Assembly: GCF_014650915.1 (NCBI RefSeq)
Contig: NZ_BMVW01000004.1
Span: forward strand, 354,046-418,045
Direction of reading: 5' to 3'
DNA length: 64,000 bases
Origin: Streptomyces poonensis
Lineage (GTDB): Bacteria > Actinomycetota > Actinomycetes > Streptomycetales > Streptomycetaceae
The notes under the pieces are model-generated. The model saw only the letters and a list, made by a program, of their open reading frames with translations. It did no database searches and was not told the DNA's origin. The position numbers and the translations under genes are program-made. Every line of letters starts with the position of its first letter. The first letter of the stretch is position 1. Positions 13,496-24,035 of this stretch are shown in pieces.

Positions 13496-13530
13496 GTGGG
13501 GGCACCTCCCACGCCCCTCAAGGCAGTGGG
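13496..13530 (+). repeat. Streptomyces GTGGGGGCACCTCCC-type intergenic repeat
   Basis: GTGGG (13496-13500), CCCAC (13508-13512) and GTGGG (13526-13530) can form two alternative hairpins. This GGGGGCACCTCCC...GTGGGGG element is, from memory, a very common intergenic repeat in Streptomyces genomes. Here it lies about 100 nt before mihF, just downstream of a possible -10 (TAGTCT, 13483-13488), so it would be in the mihF leader RNA. Confidence 0.55.
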
Positions 13531-13631
13531 GGACAACAGGCGAGCGTGTTGCTCGTGGCTCCCCAGGTGTGGGGCGACTAGGTTCCTCACCGGTCCGTAT
13601 CCGACAGTTCGACATCCGAGGTGACGTAGGC

Positions 13632-13955
13632 GTGGCTCTTCCGCCCCTTACCCCTGAACAGCGCGCAGCCGCGCTCGAAAAGGCCGCCGCGGCTCGCCGG
13701 GAGCGGGCCGAGGTCAAGAATCGACTCAAGCACTCCGGCGCCTCCCTGCACGAGGTCATCAAGCAGGGCCAGGAGAACGACGTCATCGGCAAGATGAAGG
13801 TCTCCGCCCTCCTTGAGTCCCTGCCGGGCGTGGGCAAGGTCCGCGCCAAGCAGATCATGGAGCGACTCGGGATCTCCGAGAGCCGCCGTGTGCGAGGCCT
13901 CGGTTCCAACCAGATCGCCTCTCTTGAGCGCGAGTTCGGCAGCACGGGCTCCTGA
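13632..13955 (+). CDS. mihF: Actinobacterial integration host factor (sIHF/mIHF)
   Basis: 107 residues, starting MALPPLTPEQRAAALEKAAAARRERAEVKNRLK from a GTG. A long N-terminal helix is followed by a compact helical domain with LPGVGKVRAKQIMERLGI, the helix-hairpin-helix-like DNA-binding segment of the mIHF family (not homologous to E. coli IHF). It is a nucleoid protein that influences topology, sporulation and antibiotic production in Streptomyces. Sits between pyrF and gmk, as expected from the known locus. Confidence 0.93.
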   Translation: MALPPLTPEQRAAALEKAAAARRERAEVKNRLKHSGASLHEVIKQGQENDVIGKMKVSALLESLPGVGKVRAKQIMERLGISESRRVRGLGSNQIASLEREFGSTGS

Positions 13956-13992
13956 GTCCCGGGCACCCCGGGATTGCTGAAATAATCGCTGC

Positions 13993-14550
13993 ATGAGCGA
14001 ACGTCCGCGGCTGACCGTGCTCTCCGGCCCCTCGGGGGTCGGCAAGAGCACGGTCGTCGCCCATATGCGCAAGGAACATCCCGAGGTCTGGCTCTCGGTG
14101 TCGGCGACGACCCGCAAGCCGCGCCCCGGCGAGCAGCACGGCGTCCACTACTTCTTCGTCACCGACGACGAGATGGACAAGCTGATCGCCAACGGCGAGC
14201 TGCTGGAGTGGGCCGAGTTCGCCGGCAACCGCTACGGGACACCCCGTGGCGCCGTCCTCGAACGGCTGGAGGCGGGCGAGCCCGTGCTCCTGGAGATCGA
14301 TCTCCAGGGCGCGCGGCAGGTCCGTGAGTCCATGCCCGAGGCGCAGCTGGTGTTCCTGGCTCCGCCCTCCTGGGAGGAGCTCGTGCGTAGACTGACCGGG
14401 CGCGGCACCGAGCCGCCCGAGGTGATCGAGCGCCGTCTGGCGGCCGCCAAGGTCGAGCTCGCGGCCGAGCCGGAGTTCGACACCACCCTGGTCAACACCT
14501 CCGTCGAGGACGTGGCGCGTGAGCTGCTAGCCTTGATGGACGTTGTGTGA
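13993..14550 (+). CDS. gmk: Guanylate kinase
   Basis: 185 residues. P-loop GPSGVGKST (about 12-20), GMP-binding segment [20 protein letters not shown] and YGTPRGAV are intact. Phosphorylates GMP to GDP with ATP. Same strand as and 37 nt after mihF; rpoZ follows 71 nt later, the standard gmk-rpoZ pair. Confidence 0.96.
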   Translation: MSERPRLTVLSGPSGVGKSTVVAHMRKEHPEVWLSVSATTRKPRPGEQHGVHYFFVTDDEMDKLIANGELLEWAEFAGNRYGTPRGAVLERLEAGEPVLLEIDLQGARQVRESMPEAQLVFLAPPSWEELVRRLTGRGTEPPEVIERRLAAAKVELAAEPEFDTTLVNTSVEDVARELLALMDVV

Positions 14551-14621
14551 TCGTGACGGGCGTTGTCCTGATCGTACCGATCGCACCGACTGAATCTTTC
14601 CCATCCATCGGAAGGTAGAGC

Positions 14622-14894
14622 GTGTCCTCTTCCATCTCCGCGCCCGAGGGCATCATCAACCCGCCGATCGACGAGCTCCTCGAGGCCACCGACTCGAAGT
14701 ACAGCCTCGTGATCTACGCGGCCAAGCGTGCCCGCCAGATCAACGCGTACTACTCGCAGCTCGGCGAGGGCCTGCTCGAGTACGTCGGTCCGCTCGTCGA
14801 CACCCACGTGCACGAGAAGCCGCTCTCGATCGCCCTGCGCGAGATCAACGCGGGTCTGCTGACGTCCGAGGCCATCGAGGGCCCGGGTCAGTAA
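14622..14894 (+). CDS. rpoZ: RNA polymerase omega subunit
   Basis: 90 residues from a GTG. The omega signature [28 protein letters not shown] is complete. Omega assists assembly of the beta-prime subunit. Followed by a very strong hairpin. Confidence 0.96.
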   Translation: MSSSISAPEGIINPPIDELLEATDSKYSLVIYAAKRARQINAYYSQLGEGLLEYVGPLVDTHVHEKPLSIALREINAGLLTSEAIEGPGQ

Positions 14895-14906
14895 CCACTG
14901 TTCTTC

Positions 14907-14945
14907 CACCACAGGCCCGGCAGCGCGGCTGCCGGGCCTGTGGTG
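14907..14945 (+). terminator. 18-bp hairpin after rpoZ
   Basis: A perfect 18-bp stem (14907-14924 with 14928-14945) with a 3-nt GCG loop, 12 nt after the rpoZ stop. It ends the gmk-rpoZ transcript and separates it from coaBC. Confidence 0.88.
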
Positions 14946-15009
14946 TGTCATGGAGTGGTACGTCAGCTTCACAGCTCTACAGCTCTACGCCGAGAGACGG
15001 GGAGGCCCG

Positions 15010-16212
15010 GTGGGCAAGCCGAAGGTCGTTCTGGGAGTCAGCGGTGGCATCGCCGCCTACAAGGCCTGTGAGCTGCTGCGCAGGCTGACGGAGTCGGGAC
15101 ACGACGTCCGCGTGGTGCCCACCGCGTCCGCGCTGAACTTCGTCGGCGCCGCGACCTGGTCCGCGCTCTCCGGGCACCCGGTCGCAACCGAGGTCTGGTC
15201 GGACGTGCACGAGGTCCCCCACGTCCGCATCGGCCAGCAGGCCGACCTGGTCGTCGTGGCCCCCGCCACCGCCGACATGCTCGCCAAGGCCGCCCACGGC
15301 CTCGCCGACGACCTGCTCACCAACACCCTCCTCACGGCCCGCTGCCCCGTGGTCTTCGCCCCCGCCATGCACACCGAGATGTGGGAGCACCCGGCCACCC
15401 AGGAGAACGTGGCGACGCTGCGCCGCCGCGGCGCCGTCGTCATAGAGCCCGCTGTCGGCCGGCTGACCGGCGCCGACAGCGGCAAGGGACGGCTGCCCGA
15501 CCCGACGGAGATCTTCGAGGTCTGCCGCAGGGTGCTCGCGCGCGGGGTCACCGAACCCGACCTGGCGGGCCGCCACGTGGTCGTCAGCGCCGGCGGCACC
15601 CGCGAGCCCCTCGACCCCGTCCGCTTCCTCGGCAACCGCTCCAGCGGCAAGCAGGGCTACGCGCTGGCCCGCACCGCCGCCGCCCGGGGCGCCCGGGTCA
15701 CCCTGATCGCCGCGAACACCGCACTGCCCGACCCCGCGGGCGTGGACGTCGTCCAGGTCGGCACCGCGGTGCAGCTGCGCGAGGCGGTGCTGAAGGCGGC
15801 CGCCGACGCGGACGCGGTCGTGATGGCGGCGGCCGTGGCGGACTTCCGCCCGCAGACGTACGCGACCGGAAAGATCAAGAAAAAGGACGGCCAGGAGCCC
15901 GACCCGATCGTTCTGGTACGCAATCCGGACGTTCTCGCGGAGATCTCGGCCGACCGCCCCCGCGCCGGCCAGGTGATCGTCGGTTTCGCGGCCGAGACGG
16001 ACGACGTGCTGGCCAACGGCCGGGCGAAGCTCCGCCGCAAGGGCTGCGACCTCCTCGTGGTCAATGAGGTGGGGGAGCGCAAGACGTTCGGCTCAGAGCA
16101 GAACGAGGCCGTGGTGCTCGGCTCGGACGGCAGCGAGCTTCCCGTGCCCTACGGCCCCAAGGAAGCGCTGGCCGAGACCGTGTGGGATCAGGTGGCGGAG
16201 CGTCTCGGCTGA
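15010..16212 (+). CDS. coaBC: Bifunctional phosphopantothenoylcysteine decarboxylase / phosphopantothenate-cysteine ligase
   Basis: 400 residues. The N-terminal FMN-dependent CoaC half has GVSGGIAAYK, the active-site His in HEVPHVRIGQ, and the PAMHTEMW clamp. The C-terminal CoaB half begins about residue 185 with VVVSAGGTREPLDPVRFLGNRSSGKQG and contains the KIKKK and RNPD motifs. Two consecutive steps of CoA synthesis. I chose the GTG with GGGGAGG upstream, giving MGKPKVVLGVSGG; a longer reading from 14950 would begin next to the rpoZ terminator. Confidence 0.95.
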   Translation: MGKPKVVLGVSGGIAAYKACELLRRLTESGHDVRVVPTASALNFVGAATWSALSGHPVATEVWSDVHEVPHVRIGQQADLVVVAPATADMLAKAAHGLADDLLTNTLLTARCPVVFAPAMHTEMWEHPATQENVATLRRRGAVVIEPAVGRLTGADSGKGRLPDPTEIFEVCRRVLARGVTEPDLAGRHVVVSAGGTREPLDPVRFLGNRSSGKQGYALARTAAARGARVTLIAANTALPDPAGVDVVQVGTAVQLREAVLKAAADADAVVMAAAVADFRPQTYATGKIKKKDGQEPDPIVLVRNPDVLAEISADRPRAGQVIVGFAAETDDVLANGRAKLRRKGCDLLVVNEVGERKTFGSEQNEAVVLGSDGSELPVPYGPKEALAETVWDQVAERLG

Positions 16213-16451
16213 CCGCTCCGGACGCTTCACCGGCCCCTCGCGCCCCGTACATCCGGGCGCGGCGGCTCTGGCGCATCCCGATCCGCTGAGTGCAGAATGC
16301 GCGTGCCGCAGGTCACAGCGCATCCGAGAGACGAGACAGGTGGGCCCGCGGCCGAGCGTGACCGATAAACTGTTCTCGGACGACGCCGGGCGCAGCCCCC
16401 GTCCCGTCCGCCAATGATCAGCCAGCAGCCGCTGCAACCACAGGGAGCGTT

Positions 16452-17660
16452 GTGTCCCGTCGCCTGTTCACCTCGGAGTCCGTGACCGAGGGCCACCCCG
16501 ACAAGATCGCCGACCAGATCAGCGATGCCATCCTCGACGCACTGCTGCGCGAGGACCCGACCTCGCGGGTCGCCGTGGAGACCCTGATCACCACCGGCCT
16601 GGTACACGTGGCCGGTGAGGTCACGACCAAGGCGTACGCGCCGATCCCCCAGCTGGTCCGCGACACGATCCTGGAGATCGGCTACGACTCGTCGAAGAAG
16701 GGCTTCGACGGCGCTTCCTGCGGTGTGTCGGTGTCCATCGGCTCGCAGTCCCCGGACATCGCGCAGGGCGTCGACACGGCGTACGAGAGCCGTGTGGAGG
16801 GCGACGAGGACGAGCTGGACAAGCAGGGCGCAGGCGACCAGGGCCTGATGTTCGGCTACGCGACGGACGAGACGCCGACGCTGATGCCGCTGCCGATCTT
16901 CCTGGCGCACCGCCTGTCCAAGCGCCTCTCCGAGGTCCGCAAGAACGGGACCATCCCCTACCTGCGCCCGGACGGCAAGACCCAGGTCACCATCGAGTAC
17001 GACGGCGACAAGGCGGTCCGTCTGGACACGGTCGTGGTCTCCTCGCAGCACGCCTCCGACATCGACCTGGAGTCGCTCCTCGCCCCCGACATCCGCGAGT
17101 TCGTGGTCGAGCCGGAGCTGAAGGCGCTCCTGGACGAGGGCATCAAGCTCGACACCGAGGGCTACCGCCTGCTGGTCAACCCCACCGGCCGCTTCGAGAT
17201 CGGCGGCCCGATGGGTGACGCCGGCCTGACCGGCCGCAAGATCATCATCGACACGTACGGCGGCATGGCCCGCCACGGCGGCGGCGCCTTCTCCGGCAAG
17301 GACCCGTCCAAGGTGGACCGCTCGGCGGCGTACGCGATGCGCTGGGTCGCCAAGAACGTCGTCGCGGCCGGTCTGGCCTCGCGCTGCGAGGTCCAGGTGG
17401 CGTACGCGATCGGCAAGGCCGAGCCGGTCGGCCTCTTCGTCGAGACCTTCGGCACCGCCAAGGTCGACGTCGAGAAGATCGAGAACGCGATCACCACGGT
17501 CTTCGACCTCCGCCCGGCCGCGATCATCCGCGACCTGGACCTGCTCCGCCCGATCTACGCCCAGACCGCGGCGTACGGCCACTTCGGCCGCGAGCTCCCC
17601 GACTTCACGTGGGAGCGCACGGACCGGGTGGAGGAGCTGCAGAAGGCCGTCGGGCTGTAA
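16452..17660 (+). CDS. metK: S-adenosylmethionine synthetase
   Basis: 402 residues from a GTG. MetK signatures [12 protein letters not shown] and [19 protein letters not shown] are intact, as is the N-terminal [17 protein letters not shown]. Makes SAM from methionine and ATP; in Streptomyces SAM level affects antibiotic output. The 238-nt leader (16213-16451) has a weak -10-like TAAACT (16366-16371); I see no SAM riboswitch in it. Confidence 0.97.
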   Translation: MSRRLFTSESVTEGHPDKIADQISDAILDALLREDPTSRVAVETLITTGLVHVAGEVTTKAYAPIPQLVRDTILEIGYDSSKKGFDGASCGVSVSIGSQSPDIAQGVDTAYESRVEGDEDELDKQGAGDQGLMFGYATDETPTLMPLPIFLAHRLSKRLSEVRKNGTIPYLRPDGKTQVTIEYDGDKAVRLDTVVVSSQHASDIDLESLLAPDIREFVVEPELKALLDEGIKLDTEGYRLLVNPTGRFEIGGPMGDAGLTGRKIIIDTYGGMARHGGGAFSGKDPSKVDRSAAYAMRWVAKNVVAAGLASRCEVQVAYAIGKAEPVGLFVETFGTAKVDVEKIENAITTVFDLRPAAIIRDLDLLRPIYAQTAAYGHFGRELPDFTWERTDRVEELQKAVGL

Positions 17661-17685
17661 CGCTTCTGCCGCAACGTTTCCACGG

Positions 17686-17716
17686 GCCCGGCTTCCCGCC
17701 TCGCGGGGAGCCGGGC
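17686..17716 (+). terminator. Hairpin after metK
   Basis: A 14-bp stem (17686-17699 with 17703-17716, one G-T pair) with a 3-nt CTC loop, 25 nt after metK. Confidence 0.85.
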
Positions 17717-17792
17717 TCCGTCGTGTCCGGGAGCGTCCGAGCATGACGTCCGGGCGGCGGTGTTGTCAGTGACCTTTGGTAAGAATGCAAGC

Positions 17793-19940
17793 GTGAGCAG
17801 CGAGAACGGGCGGGGGAACGGCGGCGCGGAGGGCGCGGTGCCGGAGCAGCTCGCGCTCATCCGGGAGGCCGTACGGCAGAACAAGGCGCCGAAGGCCAAG
17901 CCGCGGACGTGGCGGGGGGCCGCCCTGGCCAAGGAGCTGCCCGTCGCGCGGGTGCTGGTCGACAAGGGAGTGCTGCATCTCGACCGGTACTTCGACTACG
18001 CCGTCCCCGAGGAGCTGGACGCCGTCGCGCAGCCGGGGGTGCGGGTGCGGGTGCGCTTCGGGGCCGGTGGGCGGAACGTCCGGCAGGGGCGGCGGGAAGG
18101 CGGCTCGCTGATCGACGGGTATCTCGTCGAGCGGGTCGCCGAGTCCGACTACTCGGGGCCGCTGGCCGCGCTGGCGCAGGTCGTCTCGCCCGAGCCCGTG
18201 CTCGGGCCCGAGCTGCTGGGACTCGCCCGGGCCGTCGCCGACCGCTATGCCGGGAGCCTGGCCGATGTGCTGCAGCTGGCCGTGCCGCCGCGGCACGCGC
18301 GGGCCGAGGCGCGGGAGACGGCCGGGCCGCCTCCGCCGCCCGGCCCGCCGGAGCCCGGGACCTGGGTCCGGTACGGGCGGGGGGCCGGGTTCCTGCGGGC
18401 GCTCGCCGCGGGGGGCGCGCCGCGTGCCGTGTGGACGGCGCTGCCCGGGCCCGAGTGGGCCGAGGAGATCGGACGGGCCGTCCAGGCCACGCTCGCGTCG
18501 GGACGCGGGGCGCTGGTCGTCGTGCCGGCCGGGCGGCCCGCCGCCCGCGTGGACGCGGCGCTGCGCCGTCTGCTCGGCGAGGGACAGCACGCCCTGCTCA
18601 CCGCCGGCGCCGGGCCGGAGCGGCGCTATCGGGAGTGGCTCGCCGTGCGGCGCGGGGCCGTACGGGCCGTCGTCGGGACGCGCGCGGCCATGTTCGCCCC
18701 CGTGCGGGATCTCGGGCTGGTGGTCGTCTGGGACGACGGGGACGCCGGTCACAGTGACGACCACGCTCCCTTTCCGCATGTGCGGGAAGTGCTGGAGCTG
18801 CGCGCGACCCGGGACAGGTGCGCCTTTCTGCTGGGCGGCTGGAGCTGCACCGTCGAGGCCGCGCAGCTCGTCGAGAGCGGATGGGCGGCGCCGCTCGTCG
18901 CCGACCGGGAGCAGGTGCGGGCGGCCGCCCCCCTGATACGGACCGTCGGTGACACCGATCTGGCCCGGGACGAGGCTGCGCGGGCGGCCCGGCTGCCGAG
19001 CCTCGCCTGGCAGGTGGTGCGGGACGGGCTGCGGCAGGGCCCGGTGCTCGTCCAGGTGCCCCGGCGGGGCTACGTACCCCGGCTGGCCTGCGCGCGGTGC
19101 CGGGAGCCGGCGCGGTGCCGGCACTGCGCCGGGCCGCTGGAGGCCCAGGACGCCGGGGCTTTGCGGTGCGGCTGGTGCGGGCGTGAGGAGAGCGGCTGGC
19201 ACTGCCCGGAGTGCGGAGGGTTCCGGCTGCGGGCGCAGATCGTGGGCGCCCGGCGGACCGCCGAGGAACTCGGGCGGGCCTTCCCCGCCGTGCCGGTGCG
19301 GACGTCCGGGCGTGAGCAGATCCTCGACACCGTGCCGGCCGCGCCCGCGCTCGTGGTGAGCACGCCCGGCGCAGAGCCGGTCGCCGAGGGCGGCTACGCG
19401 GCCGCGCTGCTCCTGGACGGATGGGCGATGCTCGGTCGGCCCGACCTGCGGGCCGGGGAGGACGCGCTGCGGCGCTGGATCGGAGCGGCGGCGCTGGTAC
19501 GGGGACAGGGGGCCGGCGGCACGGTCGTGATCGTCGCCGAGCCGACGCTGCGGCCCGTGCAGGCACTCGTCCGGTGGGACCCGGTGGGGCACGCGGTACG
19601 GGAGCTCGCCGAGCGGGCCGAACTGGGATTCCCTCCCGTGTCACGGATGGCCGCGGTGTCGGGGACGGCGGAGGCGCTGGCCGGGTTCCTCGCCGATGTC
19701 CGGCTGCCGTCGGACGCCGAGGTGCTGGGGCCCGTTCCGCTGCCGGTCACGGATGCCGGACGACCGCGGCAGGTCGGGGCGCCTCCGCCGGGGGAGCGGT
19801 GGGAGCGGGCGCTCGTCCGGGTGCCGCCGGGCAGCGGTGCCGCGCTGGCCACCGCGTTGAAGAGCGCACAGGCGGCTCGGCTGGCGCGCGGGGGGAGCGA
19901 GACGGTGCGGATCCGGATCGACCCGCCGGACATCGGGTGA
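17793..19940 (+). CDS. priA: PriA-like primosomal protein lacking helicase motifs
   Basis: 715 residues. The N-terminal DNA-binding region (KELPVARVLVDKGVLHLDRYFDYAVPEEL) and C-terminal zinc region with four CxxC pairs (CARC, CRHC, CGWC, CPEC; about 435-475) are PriA-like. The Walker A loop (GVTGSGKT in E. coli) is absent: the region reads GRGAGFLRALAAGGAP. The DEEH box reads DDGD. This degenerate form is known in other actinobacteria and probably cannot unwind DNA. The start is the GTG giving MSSENGRG; a longer reading from 17760 is possible. Precedes fmt and rsmB, the classical cluster, with an HTH gene in between. Confidence 0.88.
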   Translation: MSSENGRGNGGAEGAVPEQLALIREAVRQNKAPKAKPRTWRGAALAKELPVARVLVDKGVLHLDRYFDYAVPEELDAVAQPGVRVRVRFGAGGRNVRQGRREGGSLIDGYLVERVAESDYSGPLAALAQVVSPEPVLGPELLGLARAVADRYAGSLADVLQLAVPPRHARAEARETAGPPPPPGPPEPGTWVRYGRGAGFLRALAAGGAPRAVWTALPGPEWAEEIGRAVQATLASGRGALVVVPAGRPAARVDAALRRLLGEGQHALLTAGAGPERRYREWLAVRRGAVRAVVGTRAAMFAPVRDLGLVVVWDDGDAGHSDDHAPFPHVREVLELRATRDRCAFLLGGWSCTVEAAQLVESGWAAPLVADREQVRAAAPLIRTVGDTDLARDEAARAARLPSLAWQVVRDGLRQGPVLVQVPRRGYVPRLACARCREPARCRHCAGPLEAQDAGALRCGWCGREESGWHCPECGGFRLRAQIVGARRTAEELGRAFPAVPVRTSGREQILDTVPAAPALVVSTPGAEPVAEGGYAAALLLDGWAMLGRPDLRAGEDALRRWIGAAALVRGQGAGGTVVIVAEPTLRPVQALVRWDPVGHAVRELAERAELGFPPVSRMAAVSGTAEALAGFLADVRLPSDAEVLGPVPLPVTDAGRPRQVGAPPPGERWERALVRVPPGSGAALATALKSAQAARLARGGSETVRIRIDPPDIG

Positions 19941-20065
19941 GGGGGTGGCCGCCCCGGGCCCGGAGCCTGGACGGAGTCCGGGGTGCTGGCGTGCTCGGTG
20001 TACCTGAGGTGTACCTGACCTGTCCGGTGTGTGCGGGGCAGGGGCTGCCGTCGTGCGGCATGCGA

Positions 20066-20094
20066 CTGCCTCCCGGCCGGGCGCCGGGAGGCAG
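20066..20094. terminator. Bidirectional hairpin between priA and the HTH gene
   Basis: A perfect 12-bp stem (20066-20077 with 20083-20094) and a 5-nt loop, between two convergent genes. Confidence 0.8.
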
Positions 20095-20111
20095 GCCATC
20101 GGGAAGATCGG

Positions 20112-20802
<691 letters not shown>

Positions 20803-20838
20803 CGCGCCTTTTGGTTTGTGGTCACGCTGCGGGGGCGT

Positions 20839-20860
20839 AGGGGCATATGCATACGCCCCT
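20839..20860. promoter_or_regulatory. 22-bp near-perfect palindrome upstream of the HTH gene
   Basis: AGGGGCATATGCATACGCCCCT has 10 of 11 paired positions and no loop, the shape of a dimer operator. It is in the non-coding region 20727-21168 between the minus-strand HTH gene and fmt. The remainder of that region holds no gene I can support. Confidence 0.45.
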
Positions 20861-21168
20861 GCGTGGCCCGCGTGCGCTTGTGACGTTGACGCTGTCGGTG
20901 ACAGGGGGCGGGACGTGGGAATCGGGGGCCGTACGGGCGTGCTCCGGCGGGTCGTGAGGCAGGCGGCGAGGGCGCAGTTACGACAGCTCCGCGCGCCCGG
21001 GGCGCGCGACGGGAGCCCACGGGCGCGGAACCGGGGAGGAATCGCTCACGCGGGAGCGGGAGGGGGCCGTCCGCGCCCCGCCCCATAGACTGTTGCGCCG
21101 CCCCCCGGCCCGGTGTCCGGGTCCGTGGGGCCGTTCCGCACTCCCGCCCGAGAGGCCGACAGTCACTC

Positions 21169-22101
21169 ATGAAGCTCGTCTTCGCCGGTACGCCCGAGGT
21201 CGCCGTTCCCGCTCTGGACGCCCTGATCGCCTCCGAACGGCACGAGGTGGCCGCCGTCGTCACGCGCCCCGACGCGCCGGCGGGACGGGGCCGGAGGCTG
21301 GTCGCGAGCCCCGTCGCGCAGCGGGCGGAGGAGGCCGGCATCGAGGTGCTCAAGCCGAACAGGCCGCGGGACGAGGACTTCCTCGCCCGGCTCCGGGAGA
21401 TCGGCCCCGACTGCTGCCCCGTGGTGGCGTACGGGGCCCTGCTGCCCCGGGTCGCGCTCGACGTCCCCGCCCACGGCTGGGTCAACCTGCATTTCTCGCT
21501 GCTGCCCGCCTGGCGCGGTGCCGCCCCCGTACAGCACTCGATCATGGCGGGGGACGAGATCACCGGGGCGTCGACCTTCCTCATCGAGGAGGGGCTCGAC
21601 TCCGGGCCCGTCTACGGGACCGTCACCGAGGAGATCCGGCCCACCGACACCAGCGGCGACCTCCTCACCCGGCTCGCCCTCGCCGGGGCCGGGCTGCTGA
21701 CCGCGACGATGGACGGGATCGAGGACGGCACCCTCAAGGCCGTGCCGCAGCCCGCCGACGGCGTCTCCCTCGCCCCGAAGATCACCGTGGAGGACGCACA
21801 GGTCGACTGGTCGGCGCCCGCGCTGCGGGTCGACCGGGTGGTGCGGGGCTGCACGCCCGCGCCCGGCGCGTGGACGACGTTCCGCGGCGAGCGCCTCAAG
21901 CTCGTCCAGGTCGCGCCCGTGCCCGAGCGCACGGACCTGGCCCCGGGCGCCCTCGACGTCGGCAAGAACAGCGTGCACGCCGGGACCGGCTCGTACGCCG
22001 TCGAGCTGCTGTGGGTGCAGGCCCAGGGCAAGAAGCCGATGCGCGCGGCCGACTGGGCCCGTGGGGTGCGGATCGCACAGGGGGAGACCCTCGGGGCGTA
22101 G
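21169..22101 (+). CDS. fmt: Methionyl-tRNA formyltransferase
   Basis: 310 residues. Formyltransferase signature [22 protein letters not shown] (His and the Ser-Leu-Leu-Pro loop) and the following GDEITGAS are intact; a C-terminal OB-like domain binds tRNA. Formylates initiator Met-tRNA. The ATG gives [10 protein letters not shown], the family N-terminus. Confidence 0.97.
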   Translation: MKLVFAGTPEVAVPALDALIASERHEVAAVVTRPDAPAGRGRRLVASPVAQRAEEAGIEVLKPNRPRDEDFLARLREIGPDCCPVVAYGALLPRVALDVPAHGWVNLHFSLLPAWRGAAPVQHSIMAGDEITGASTFLIEEGLDSGPVYGTVTEEIRPTDTSGDLLTRLALAGAGLLTATMDGIEDGTLKAVPQPADGVSLAPKITVEDAQVDWSAPALRVDRVVRGCTPAPGAWTTFRGERLKLVQVAPVPERTDLAPGALDVGKNSVHAGTGSYAVELLWVQAQGKKPMRAADWARGVRIAQGETLGA

Positions 22102-22179
22102 CCGCAGAGGGCGGTCCCACCCGCGGCGTGGCGCGCGTGTCGCCGACGCGAGGCAGGCTCCGGGCCCCGGGGTGCCGGT

Positions 22180-22219
22180 GAGGCCCCGGGCCTCGGACAC
22201 CGGGGAGGCCCCGGGCCTC
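22180..22219. repeat. Twin GAGGCCCCGGGCCTC palindromes in the fmt-rsmB gap
   Basis: The same 15-nt palindrome occurs at 22180-22194 and 22205-22219, each able to form a hairpin. The 319-nt gap 22102-22420 is otherwise a run of degenerate GAGGC/CCGG repeats with no supportable gene. It may end fmt transcription. Confidence 0.6.
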
Positions 22220-22420
22220 TGGAGGCCAGTGAGGCTCCGGTCTGTGCCGGGGAGGAGATTCCTGCAGCCTGGGGCCTTCCTGGGCGCTCACAGAGGCCTC
22301 CGGGACCCGGCCGTCGTGTGCCCCGGTGGCCCGTCGGCGGCCACGACGTGCCGCCCGGCCCCACGACGTACGCTGGGAGGCACTTCCTGTCTTCCATTCT
22401 TCTTCCGGAGCACCTTTTTC

Positions 22421-23860
22421 GTGAGTGAGCAGTCCCGTCGGCCGCGCAGGCCCGGCAAGCCCTACCGTCGGCCCCAGAAGGACCCCGTCCGTATCCTCGC
22501 CTTCGAGGCGCTGCGGGCGGTGGACGAGCGGGACGCGTACGCGAACCTCGTTCTGCCGCCGCTGCTGCGCAAGGCGCGCGAGAAGGAGGGGCCCGAGAAG
22601 TTCGACGCGCGCGACGCCGCGCTCGCCACCGAGCTGGTCTACGGAACGCTGCGCCGGCAGGGCACGTACGACGCCGTCATCGCCGCCTGCGTCGACCGGC
22701 CGCTGCGTGAGGTGGATCCGCCGGTGCTGGACGTGCTGAGCCTCGGCGTGCACCAGCTGCTGGGGACGCGGATCCCCACCCACGCCGCCGTCTCCGCGTC
22801 CGTGGAGCTCGCGCGCGTGGTGCTCGGCGACGGGCGCGCCAAGTTCGTCAACGCCGTGCTGCGGAAGGTCGCCCAGCACGACCTCGACGCGTGGCTCGAG
22901 CGGGTCGCCCCGCCCTACGACGAGGACCCCGAGGACCACCTCGCCGTCGTGCACTCGCACCCCCGCTGGGTCGTCTCCGCGCTGTGGGACTCCCTCGGCG
23001 GCGGGCGGAACGGCATCGAGGACCTGCTCGAGGCCGACAACGAGCGGCCCGAGGTCACCCTGGTCGCCCGCCCCGGACGGGTCACCGCCGGGGAGCTCCT
23101 GGACGCGCTCGGCGAGGAGTCCGCGGCCCCGGGCCGCTGGTCGCCGTACGCCGTGAGGCTCAGCGAGGGCGGCGAACCGGGCGCCGTCGACGCCGTACGG
23201 GAGAACCGCGCGGGCGTGCAGGACGAGGGCAGCCAGCTGGTGGCGCTCGCCCTCGCCAACGCTCCGCTGGACGGGCCGGACCGGGCGTGGCTGGACGGCT
23301 GCGCGGGCCCCGGCGGCAAGGCCGCGCTGCTCGCCGGGCTCGCCGCTCAGCGCGGTGCCGTGCTGCTCGCCTCGGAGAAGCAGCCGCACCGGGCGGGCCT
23401 GGTCGCGAAGGCGCTGGACGGGAACCCCGGCCCGTACCAGGTGATCGCCGCCGACGGCACCCGGCCGCCGTGGCGGCCCGGCAGCTTCGACCGGGTCCTC
23501 ATGGACGTGCCCTGCACGGGGCTGGGGGCGCTGCGGCGCCGGCCCGAGGCACGCTGGCGGCGACGGCCGGAGGACCTGGACGGGTTCGCTCCGTTGCAGC
23601 GTTCGCTGCTGCGCACGGCGCTCGACTCCGTACGGGTCGGCGGCGTCGTCGGTTACGCGACCTGCTCGCCGCACCTCGCCGAGACCCGCGCGGTCGTCGG
23701 CGACGTGCTCAAGCAGTACGGTCCCGCGGCCGAACTCATCGACGCCCGGCCGCTGCTGGAGGGCGTACCGGCCCTCGGTGACGGCCCGGACGTACAGCTG
23801 TGGCCGCATCTGCACGGGACCGACGCCATGTACCTGGCGCTGATCCGCCGGATTGCCTGA
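22421..23860 (+). CDS. rsmB: 16S rRNA (cytosine-967-C5)-methyltransferase RsmB/Sun family
   Basis: 479 residues from GTG. An Arg-rich N-terminus leads into a NusB-like RNA-binding domain (about 20-160), then the SAM methyltransferase domain with motif I DGCAGPGGKAALL, DVPCTGLGALRRRPEARW (first catalytic-loop Cys) and YATCSPHLAETRAVV (second Cys). Methylates C967 of 16S rRNA in E. coli. Part of the fmt-rsmB-rpe set. A start further upstream would have to run through the palindrome-rich gap. Confidence 0.93.
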   Translation: MSEQSRRPRRPGKPYRRPQKDPVRILAFEALRAVDERDAYANLVLPPLLRKAREKEGPEKFDARDAALATELVYGTLRRQGTYDAVIAACVDRPLREVDPPVLDVLSLGVHQLLGTRIPTHAAVSASVELARVVLGDGRAKFVNAVLRKVAQHDLDAWLERVAPPYDEDPEDHLAVVHSHPRWVVSALWDSLGGGRNGIEDLLEADNERPEVTLVARPGRVTAGELLDALGEESAAPGRWSPYAVRLSEGGEPGAVDAVRENRAGVQDEGSQLVALALANAPLDGPDRAWLDGCAGPGGKAALLAGLAAQRGAVLLASEKQPHRAGLVAKALDGNPGPYQVIAADGTRPPWRPGSFDRVLMDVPCTGLGALRRRPEARWRRRPEDLDGFAPLQRSLLRTALDSVRVGGVVGYATCSPHLAETRAVVGDVLKQYGPAAELIDARPLLEGVPALGDGPDVQLWPHLHGTDAMYLALIRRIA

Positions 23861-23900
23861 CCTGGCCCTGTGCACAGGGGGACGACGCTCGTGCCTCGGT

Positions 23901-23930
23901 GAGGCTGTGCCGCGGTGACGGCACGGCCTC
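23901..23930. terminator. Hairpin between rsmB and the convergent MocR gene
   Basis: GAGGC-T-GTGCCG (23901-23912) pairs with CGGCAC-G-GCCTC (23919-23930), 12 bp with one G-T. A perfect CCCTGTGCACAGGG palindrome lies just upstream at 23866-23879. Confidence 0.7.
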
Positions 23931-24035
23931 CTCGGAGGGCCGGCCGGCCTCACCCGGATGCTGACGGTCTCGAGTACCTGCTTGCGTCGCGGACCTTCCG
24001 CTGCCGGGTACAGGTCAAGGTACTTCCTTCCGCGT

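Noticed and set aside
16213..16451. SAM riboswitch upstream of metK
   Set aside because: None of the known SAM aptamer cores can be recognised in the leader.
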